10,204 bases of DNA, taken from the NCBI GenBank assembly GCA_013138675.1, contig WTCH01000076.1, forward strand, positions 1 through 10,204. The letters run 5' to 3'. Positions within the stretch are counted from its first letter, which is position 1. Each line of letters opens with the position of its first letter. A program made the translations under genes and the position numbers. Shown here in pieces: positions 6,447 through 10,204 of the stretch. The DNA is from Woeseiaceae bacterium. GTDB taxonomy: Bacteria > Pseudomonadota > Gammaproteobacteria > Steroidobacterales > Woeseiaceae. The notes below the pieces were generated by a model. It did no database searches. It worked only from the letters and a program-made list of their open reading frames with translations, and was not told where the DNA came from.

Positions 6447-6719
6447 CTATTTCGTCTTGCGGTCACCGGAGTGACCACGAAACGTACGCGTAACCGCAAA
6501 CTCGCCAAGTTTGTGGCCGACCATGTTTTCTGAAATCAGGACCGGTACGTGCTGACGACCGTTATGTACGGCAATCGTCAAGCCGACCATATCCGGCAAC
6601 ACCATCGAACGGCGCGACCAGGTCTTGATCGGGCGATGGTCATTCTTGGCTGCTGCCTCTGCGACCTTCTTCGCCAGATGCGTATCGACGAACGGGCCTT
6701 TTCTAACACTGCGTGGCAT
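6447..6719 (-). CDS. rpsS: 30S ribosomal protein S19
   Basis: S19 binds the 30S head beside S13 and takes part in intersubunit bridge 1a. I start it at the ATG at 6719-6717 (MPRSVRKGPFVDTHLAKKVA), with a GAGG nine bases upstream, giving 90 residues against 92 in E. coli. A TTG five codons further upstream is in frame but would add MRKRL, which includes the ribosome-binding site itself. Diagnostic blocks are IKTWSRRSMVLPDMVGLTIA (31-50) and VHNGRQHVPVLISENMVGHK (51-70), then LGEFAVTRTFRGHSGDRK. A REP-like palindrome sits in the gap from rplB, ending four bases before the GAGG. Confidence 0.97.
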   Translation of the reverse strand: MPRSVRKGPFVDTHLAKKVAEAAAKNDHRPIKTWSRRSMVLPDMVGLTIAVHNGRQHVPVLISENMVGHKLGEFAVTRTFRGHSGDRKTK

Positions 6720-6735
6720 TAATCTTTTCCTCAAT

Positions 6736-6757
6736 TCGCGGCTAAAGCCGCTCCTAC
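6736..6757 (-). repeat. REP-like palindrome in the rplB-rpsS gap
   Basis: These 22 bases are identical to 3256-3277. On the minus strand they start GTAGGAGCGGCTTTAGCC and end GCGA, a GTAG foot followed by a GC-rich palindrome. The copy starts 14 bases after the rplB stop and ends four bases before the rpsS Shine-Dalgarno (GAGG), so its RNA hairpin would lie against the rpsS initiation site. In the other gaps of this size only a few linking bases are found. Confidence 0.87.
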
Positions 6758-6771
6758 GATGCCTTAACTAT

Positions 6772-7599
6772 CTATTTGCGCTTGCGACGACGCACAATCA
6801 TGCCGTCGGTACGCTTGTTCGAGCGTGTCTTGGCGCCCTTCGTCGGCGTGCCCCATGGGCTCACCGGGTGACGGCCACCGGACGTGCGGCCTTCACCACC
6901 ACCGTGCGGATGATCCACCGGGTTCATTGCGACGCCACGAACTGTCGGGCGTACGCCTCTCCAGCGCGATGCGCCGGCTTTGCCGAGCTTGCGCAGGTTG
7001 TGCTCACTGTGGCCAACCTCACCGATCGTCGCGCGACAGTCCACGTGGATTTTGCGCATTTCGCCAGACCGTAACCGCAGCGTCGCGTAAGAGCCTTCGC
7101 GGGCTGCGAGCTGTGCATGGGCACCAGCGGAACGCATGAGCTGACCACCCTTGCCAGGTTTCATCTCAACGTTGTGAATAAGTGTACCCACCGGAATCGC
7201 ACGCAATGGCAGCGTGTTGCCCGATTTGATCGGCGCATCTTCGCCGCTGATGATCGGTGCGCCTTCGCCAATTCCCTTTGGTGCGATGATGTAGCGACGC
7301 TCGCCATCGGTGTACTTCACCAGCGCGATATGTGCGCTGCGATTTGGATCGTATTCGAGCCTTTCAACTACGCCCGCAATACCGTCCTTGTCGCGCTTGA
7401 AATCGATAATGCGATAGCGCTGCTTGTGACCGCCGCCCTTATGACGAACCGTGATGCGACCGTTATTGTTGCGACCACCCTTTGACGTCTTCTTGTCGAG
7501 CAATGCGCTATGCGGCTTGCCCTTGTGAAGACCCGGTGTCTTAACCTCGACAACAAAACGGCGCCCGGCAGATGTCGGTTTTGCTTTATGAAGTGACAT
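6772..7599 (-). CDS. rplB: 50S ribosomal protein L2
   Basis: L2 is a core large-subunit protein needed for subunit association, tRNA binding and peptidyl transfer. The 275-residue product has the N-terminal OB-fold RNA-binding domain with KGGRNNNGRITVRHKGGGHK (about residues 40-59) and YRIIDFKRDKDGI. The SH3-like domain holds PVGTLIHNVEMKPGKGGQL (about 136-154) and RLRSGEMRKIHVDCRATIG (about 175-193). The C-terminal functional loop shows MNPVDHPHGGGEGR (about 225-238), with the histidine region implicated in peptidyl-transferase activity intact. The basic tail ends RRRKRK. It begins 11 bases after rplW with an AAAGG ribosome-binding site. Confidence 0.99.
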   Translation of the reverse strand: MSLHKAKPTSAGRRFVVEVKTPGLHKGKPHSALLDKKTSKGGRNNNGRITVRHKGGGHKQRYRIIDFKRDKDGIAGVVERLEYDPNRSAHIALVKYTDGERRYIIAPKGIGEGAPIISGEDAPIKSGNTLPLRAIPVGTLIHNVEMKPGKGGQLMRSAGAHAQLAAREGSYATLRLRSGEMRKIHVDCRATIGEVGHSEHNLRKLGKAGASRWRGVRPTVRGVAMNPVDHPHGGGEGRTSGGRHPVSPWGTPTKGAKTRSNKRTDGMIVRRRKRK

Positions 7600-7610
7600 G
7601 ACTCAGCCCT

Positions 7611-7919
7611 TTAATCCGCGCCAAGGAAGTCAATCTGACTGCCTTCAGCAAGCCTGACGTAGGCTTTTTTCCAATTGTTACGGCGACCGCGCGTCTGGCC
7701 GAAGCGCTTTTCCTTGCCGCGATAATTTAAAACCTGCACACCGTCGACCTTTACTTCGAACATCAACTCGACGGCCTGCCGAATCTCCGCTTTGGTCGCA
7801 TCGGTGCGAACTTTGAATACGACCTGGTTATGCTGTTCTGCAGACGTCGCACTCTTCTCAGTCAACATCGGACCCTGCAGGACCATCATCAGGCGCTCTT
7901 GGTGACCAGCGGCACTCAT
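7611..7919 (-). CDS. rplW: 50S ribosomal protein L23
   Basis: L23 sits at the tunnel exit and is the docking site for trigger factor and the signal recognition particle. The 102-residue product starts MSAAGHQERLMMVLQGPMLT. Glu21 in LTEKSAT corresponds to E. coli Glu18, the key trigger-factor contact. Further blocks are VVFKVRTDATKAEIRQAVEL (about residues 33-52), FEVKVDGVQVLNYRGKEKR and GRRNNWKKAYVRLAEGSQID. The ATG at 7919-7917 overlaps the rplD stop (ATGA), which fixes this start over the internal methionines at 11 and 12 and suggests coupled translation. Confidence 0.97.
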   Translation of the reverse strand: MSAAGHQERLMMVLQGPMLTEKSATSAEQHNQVVFKVRTDATKAEIRQAVELMFEVKVDGVQVLNYRGKEKRFGQTRGRRNNWKKAYVRLAEGSQIDFLGAD

Positions 7920-8518
7920 GACAGGCGCTCCTCAATCAGTTTCAGCGCGGGCAACGTCACCAGCACCTTTTCAAAGCGGATCAGCACGACCGGATCGATC
8001 GAACCTGCGTCGCAAATGCCGACGTTCGGCAAATTACGAGCGGCGAGAAAAATCTTCTCATCAAAGGCCTCGTTCAGGATCAGCACGTTGTCCAGATCGA
8101 GCTCCTTGAGCTTCGTCGCGAGCAGCTTGGTCTTCGGCGCCTCAAGCGAGAGCTCCTTAATGACGACAAGACGATCCTGGCGCACGAGCTCGGACAAAAC
8201 CGAACGCAGTGCAGCGCGATACATCTTCTTGTTAACCTTCTGCTCATGGTTGCGCGGCTGGGCTGCAAATGTGCGGCCACCGCCGACCCAGATCGGGCTG
8301 CGGATAGTACCGGCACGAGCACGACCGGTGCCCTTTTGCGCCCACGGCTTGGCGCCTCCACCACGAACCGCGGCGCGATTCTTCTGCGCCTTGGTTCCGG
8401 CCCGTCCACCCGCCAGATACGCGGTGACAACCTGGTGAACCAGAGGTTTGTTAAAGTCAGCTCCAAATGCCGCCTCAGCGACATCAACCGATCCTGTTCC
8501 CTGCATCTTCAGCTTCAT
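7916..8518 (-). CDS. rplD: 50S ribosomal protein L4 (S10-operon autoregulator in E. coli)
   Basis: L4 reaches into the exit tunnel and, in E. coli, represses its own operon by binding the S10 leader RNA, acting on both transcription and translation. The 200-residue product carries FNKPLVHQVVTAYLAGGRAG (22-41) and the extended tunnel loop with KPWAQKGTGRARAGTIRSPI (57-76); Lys62 matches the E. coli macrolide-resistance position 63. Further on are NHEQKVNKKMYRAALRSVLS, ELVRQDRLVVI and LEAPKTKLLATKL. The start ATG overlaps the rplC stop (ATGA at 8518-8515). Its presence just downstream of the long rpsJ-rplC leader makes it the leading candidate ligand of that RNA, which is inference. Confidence 0.98.
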   Translation of the reverse strand: MKLKMQGTGSVDVAEAAFGADFNKPLVHQVVTAYLAGGRAGTKAQKNRAAVRGGGAKPWAQKGTGRARAGTIRSPIWVGGGRTFAAQPRNHEQKVNKKMYRAALRSVLSELVRQDRLVVIKELSLEAPKTKLLATKLKELDLDNVLILNEAFDEKIFLAARNLPNVGICDAGSIDPVVLIRFEKVLVTLPALKLIEERLS

Positions 8519-9174
8519 GATGCAGCTCCCTGGTTAGTGGCCTTGATGGCAGGACGAACAATGACCTTCCCACCCTTGTGGCCCGGGACCGCACCCCTGA
8601 TCAACAGGAGATTGCGTTCTGCATCAACGCGAACGACGACGAGGTTCTGCACAGTACGGCGGACGTTGCCCATGTGGCCGGCCATTTTCTTGCCCTTGAA
8701 CACGCGGCCCGGCGTCTGGTTCTGACCAATAGAGCCGGGGGCTCTATGCGCCAGCGAATTGCCGTGCGTCGCATCTTGCATTGAAAAGTGATGGCGTTTG
8801 ACCGCGCCGGCGAAACCCTTACCGATCGACGTACCAATGACGTCGACCTTCTGGCCTTCCTGGAACAGGTCTACCTTGAGCTCACCGCCCGACTCGAACT
8901 CACCATCATCGGTGTCGTCGAGACGGAACTCCGTCATCAAATCGCCGGCTTCAACCTTTGCTGCAGCAAAGTGGCCGGCTTGAGGTTTAGTCACGCGAGA
9001 AGGCTTCCGACTGCCAGCAGTTACCTGCAGCGCCCGATAGCCGTCATTCTCCACGGTCTTCACCTGTGTGATTCGGTTTGGCTGTGCCTCAATCACGGTG
9101 ACCGGGATAGAAACCCCGTCTTCCGTAAAGACACGTGTCATGCCGCACTTGCGGCCAACAATACCCATCGTCAT
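8515..9174 (-). CDS. rplC: 50S ribosomal protein L3
   Basis: L3 is one of the two assembly initiators of the large subunit and reaches the peptidyl-transferase centre. I start it at the ATG at 9174-9172 (MTMGIVGRKCGMTRVFTEDG), 219 residues. The Pseudomonas-type MTxGxxGRKCG start and a GAGG eight bases upstream support this over a TTG at 9180 or the ATG at 9168. Conserved blocks are VSIPVTVIEAQPNRITQVKT (21-40), GTSIGKGFAGAVKRHHF (about 114-130), and DATHGNSLAHRAPGSIGQNQ (134-153). Gln153 matches E. coli Gln150, which PrmB methylates. It is a little longer than E. coli (209), with extra acidic residues near 86-94. It is preceded by the long structured non-coding stretch. Confidence 0.98.
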   Translation of the reverse strand: MTMGIVGRKCGMTRVFTEDGVSIPVTVIEAQPNRITQVKTVENDGYRALQVTAGSRKPSRVTKPQAGHFAAAKVEAGDLMTEFRLDDTDDGEFESGGELKVDLFQEGQKVDVIGTSIGKGFAGAVKRHHFSMQDATHGNSLAHRAPGSIGQNQTPGRVFKGKKMAGHMGNVRRTVQNLVVVRVDAERNLLLIRGAVPGHKGGKVIVRPAIKATNQGAAS

Positions 9175-9182
9175 CTTCAAAA

Positions 9183-9186
9183 CCTC
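9183..9186 (-). promoter_or_regulatory. Shine-Dalgarno of rplC
   Basis: GAGG on the minus strand lies eight bases before the ATG at 9174 and immediately after the 3' arm of an 8-bp hairpin (9187-9210). It decides the rplC start in favour of MTMGIVGRKC. Its position against the stem means folding or protein binding there could change ribosome access. Confidence 0.7.
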
Positions 9187-9210
9187 GCACTAACTTCGAT
9201 TGGTTAGCGC
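9187..9210 (-). promoter_or_regulatory. Hairpin directly before the rplC ribosome-binding site
   Basis: In RNA sense GCGCUAAC pairs with GUUAGUGC around an eight-base loop (CAAUCGAA): seven Watson-Crick pairs and one G-U. On the opposite strand the G-U would be A-C, so the pairing favours function in the rplC transcript. It ends one base before the GAGG of rplC. Confidence 0.65.
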
Positions 9211-9291
9211 CTAAAAACTCAAAATCTCTCTCACCGGCCGGACTGCGATTGGCCTGGCCTGTCTCCTCGCGCTTCTTTCAGACACGCGAAA

Positions 9292-9342
9292 GGGCCAGCC
9301 ATTGCCGAGAACTTCATGTTCTCTGTGCTCTGGGGCTGACCC
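9292..9342 (-). promoter_or_regulatory. Long nested hairpin in the rplC leader
   Basis: In RNA sense GGGUCAGCC (9342-9334) pairs with GGCUGGCCC (9300-9292), nine continuous pairs with one U-G. The enclosed loop holds a second perfect 6-bp hairpin, GAGAAC with GUUCUC around AUGAA (9323-9307). It is the most elaborate single structure of the leader, with a G-U polarity consistent with the minus-strand transcript. Confidence 0.65.
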
Positions 9343-9505
9343 TGCTCCGACCCGAGAATCCACTCGGCTCGGCAGTTCCGGGATTTGCCGTGTCACCTTC
9401 GATTTCCCGGCGACCTAGTGCTTACAAGCGTCACAGAACAGTACTTTGTGACGGCATTTCCGAATCTGGCCGACTCCCGGCCCGGCCAAACTCAGCGAGC
9501 CAGCA

Positions 9506-9533
9506 ATTATACCGCCGAAAACCCCATGCGCAA
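9506..9533 (-). promoter_or_regulatory. Candidate sigma70 promoter between rpsJ and rplC
   Basis: On the minus strand a perfect TATAAT (9511-9506) stands 16 bases after TTGCGC (9533-9528), which keeps the TTG of the -35 consensus. The bases after the -10 (TGCTGGCTCG) are GC-rich, as at stringently controlled promoters, and bases further upstream are A/T-rich (AAAAAGTGATTATT). Transcription would begin near 9499 and give rplC a leader of about 325 bases. A perfect -10 in a GC-rich context is the main support; the -35 is weak. Confidence 0.6.
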
Positions 9534-9544
9534 GCGGTTTTCGG
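9515..9544 (-). repeat. 9-bp perfect inverted repeat overlapping the candidate promoter
   Basis: CCGAAAACC and GGTTTTCGG form perfect arms (9544-9536 and 9523-9515 on the minus strand) separated by 12 bases. One arm lies in the spacer between -35 and -10, and the -35 hexamer is in the centre. This is the geometry of an operator for a dimeric regulator, or of an RNA hairpin in read-through transcripts from tuf-rpsJ. No U-run follows on this strand, so it is not a canonical terminator. Confidence 0.55.
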
Positions 9545-9556
9545 AGAATAATCACT

Positions 9557-9609
9557 TTTTGTGGGAGGGCCTTCAGGCCCGAATCGCGGCTGAAGCCGCT
9601 CCCACAAAA
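9557..9609. repeat. Inverted pair of REP-like units downstream of rpsJ
   Basis: Two GTGG-type units face each other: 9561-9582 on the plus strand (GTGGGAGGGCCTTCAGG...) and 9584-9605 on the minus strand (GTGGGAGCGGCTTCAGCC...). The second differs from the copies before rpsS and rpsN at two positions. Together they give an 11-bp perfect outer stem (TTTTGTGGGAG with CTCCCACAAAA) enclosing two small 6-bp hairpins, a layout like the BIME pairs of REP elements. It begins nine bases after the rpsJ stop. In rpsJ orientation it is followed by CAAAAAG, not a U-run, so it is not a standard terminator, although it could stabilise the tuf-rpsJ mRNA end. Confidence 0.85.
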
Positions 9610-9617
9610 TCAGAGGC

Positions 9618-9932
9618 CTAGTTCAACTTGATCTGAACGTCGACACCAGCAGGAAGTTCGAGCTTCATCAGAGCATCTACCGTCTTGTCCGTCGGGTCCA
9701 CGATATCCATGAGACGCTTGTGCGTCCTGATCTCATACTGATCCCGTGCGTCCTTGTTGACGTGCGGCGAAATCAGGATCGTAAACCGCTCCTTTCTCAT
9801 CGGCAGCGGAATCGGGCCCTTGACCGTGGCACCCGTACGCTTGGCGGTTTCCACGATCTCGCGCGCCGAAGTATCGATCAGTCGATGATCAAAGGCCTTC
9901 AAGCGAATTCTAATATTTTGATTTGTAGCCAA
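9618..9932 (-). CDS. rpsJ: 30S ribosomal protein S10 / NusE, with a TTG start
   Basis: S10 is a 30S head protein and, as NusE, pairs with NusB in transcription antitermination. The 104-residue product has IRIRLKAFDHRLIDTSAREI (7-26), VETAKRTGATVKGPIPLPMR (27-46), KERFTILISPHVNKDARDQY (47-66) and the typical end VDALMKLELPAGVDVQIKLN. The start is TTG at 9932-9930. An AAGGA (9945-9941) lies eight bases upstream, the reading aligns with the E. coli N-terminus (MQNQRIRIRLKAF), and there is no ATG nearby. It follows tuf by 72 bases and is separated from rplC by 443 bases, an unusual distance. Confidence 0.97.
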   Translation of the reverse strand: MATNQNIRIRLKAFDHRLIDTSAREIVETAKRTGATVKGPIPLPMRKERFTILISPHVNKDARDQYEIRTHKRLMDIVDPTDKTVDALMKLELPAGVDVQIKLN

Positions 9933-9940
9933 GTTTGTAT

Positions 9941-9945
9941 TCCTT
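9941..9945 (-). promoter_or_regulatory. Shine-Dalgarno fixing the TTG start of rpsJ
   Basis: AAGGA on the minus strand lies eight bases before the TTG at 9932. No ATG or GTG at a suitable distance would give an S10 of the right length, so this site decides the start. Confidence 0.75.
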
Positions 9946-9969
9946 ATGTCATTGTTCGTTTGGCACGAC

Positions 9970-9992
9970 GACTCGACCGGTTGTCACGAGTC
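9970..9992 (-). promoter_or_regulatory. Small hairpin in the tuf-rpsJ gap
   Basis: GACTCG and CGAGTC (6 bp) pair around 11 bases within the 72-base gap. No U-run follows, so a terminator is unlikely; it may be a processing or stabilising element, or chance. I see no promoter in this gap. Confidence 0.3.
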
Positions 9993-10004
9993 CGCCCGCA
10001 ATGT

Positions 10005-10204
<200 letters not shown>

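Larger units (their letters stand above)
9175..9499 (-). promoter_or_regulatory. Candidate structured mRNA leader of rplC (about 325 nt)
   Basis: This non-coding stretch is covered by consecutive hairpins when read on the minus strand. In transcript order they pair 9488-9483 with 9472-9467; 9453-9447 with 9435-9429 (7 bp); 9410-9405 with 9383-9378; 9372-9363 with 9356-9347 (9 bp around one G-G mismatch); 9342-9334 with 9300-9292 (9 bp) enclosing 9323-9318 with 9312-9307; 9291-9285 with 9271-9265; and 9210-9203 with 9194-9187. Four stem positions that are not Watson-Crick are G-U on this strand and would be A-C on the other. The last hairpin abuts the rplC ribosome-binding site. The upper bound 9499 is the start expected from the TATAAT at 9511-9506. 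No coding potential is convincing. Autoregulation, by L4 for example, is inference, and the class is not recognised. Confidence 0.6.

Noticed and set aside
6720..6734. Upstream TTG start for rpsS
   Set aside because: The extension would translate the ribosome-binding site itself, and S19 homologues begin MPRSVRKGPF.
9175..9180. Upstream TTG start for rplC
   Set aside because: The TTG at 9180 leaves no proper distance to the GAGG at 9186-9183, and homologues begin at the ATG at 9174.
9211..9396. Minus-strand 61-codon frame in the rpsJ-rplC gap as a leader peptide
   Set aside because: It would need a GTG start with no spaced ribosome-binding site, its arginine-rich composition reflects GC-rich stems, and I recognise no family. 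Kept only as a remote possibility.
9429..9453. CRP-like site
   Set aside because: The arms are TCACA then TGTGA, the reverse order of a CRP site, and the spacing is 11, not 6. It is better read as an RNA hairpin.
9557..9609. Rho-independent terminator after rpsJ
   Set aside because: The stem is strong but no U-run follows it in the rpsJ direction (CAAAAAG), and its sequence is explained by two REP-like units.

Overview
The window is a single unidirectional block of ribosomal-protein genes, all on the minus strand, so transcription runs from the right edge to the left edge. It holds the 3' end of tuf (EF-Tu), then rpsJ-rplC-rplD-rplW-rplB-rpsS-rplV-rpsC-rplP-rpmC-rpsQ (the S10 group), then rplN-rplX-rplE-rpsN-rpsH-rplF-rplR-rpsE-rpmD-rplO (the spc group), and the 5' third of secY. 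That is 21 complete ribosomal-protein genes and two partial genes. The proteins read as gammaproteobacterial: the S14 is the 101-residue zinc-free type, S8 begins MSMTDPIADMLTRIRNGQ, and L3, L4, S3 and L16 follow the E. coli sequences closely. DNA is moderately GC-rich by eye. A GTAG-type REP palindrome of the kind common in Stenotrophomonas/Xanthomonas- and Pseudomonas-like genomes supports a non-enteric gammaproteobacterium. The genus cannot be named from this window.

Layout along the transcript: tuf ends at 10005, and 72 bases later rpsJ starts at a TTG codon. From rplC to secY gaps are small or genes overlap (ATGA at rplC/rplD, rplD/rplW and rpmC/rpsQ; TGATG at rplP/rpmC and rpsE/rpmD). 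There is no room for a terminator or promoter at the classical S10/spc boundary (18 bases between rpsQ and rplN), so the two groups look like one operon. The products are the proteins of the 30S and 50S subunits, plus an elongation factor and the translocon channel subunit.

The one large departure from the ordinary is the 443-base non-coding stretch between rpsJ and rplC (9175-9617). In transcript order it holds a paired REP element, a 9-bp perfect palindrome, a promoter candidate with a perfect TATAAT, and then about 325 bases packed with consecutive hairpins ending beside the rplC ribosome-binding site. Four of the imperfect stem positions are G-U pairs on the transcribed strand, and they would be A-C mismatches on the other strand. 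I propose a structured, possibly autoregulatory leader (L4 being the obvious candidate ligand) placed after rpsJ rather than before it. Function and ligand are inference.

A second feature is a family of REP-like palindromes in the operon: two identical 22-base copies (rplE/rpsN and rplB/rpsS gaps), an inverted pair behind rpsJ, and a decayed copy in the rplO/secY gap. The copy after rplE supplies the rplE stop codon.
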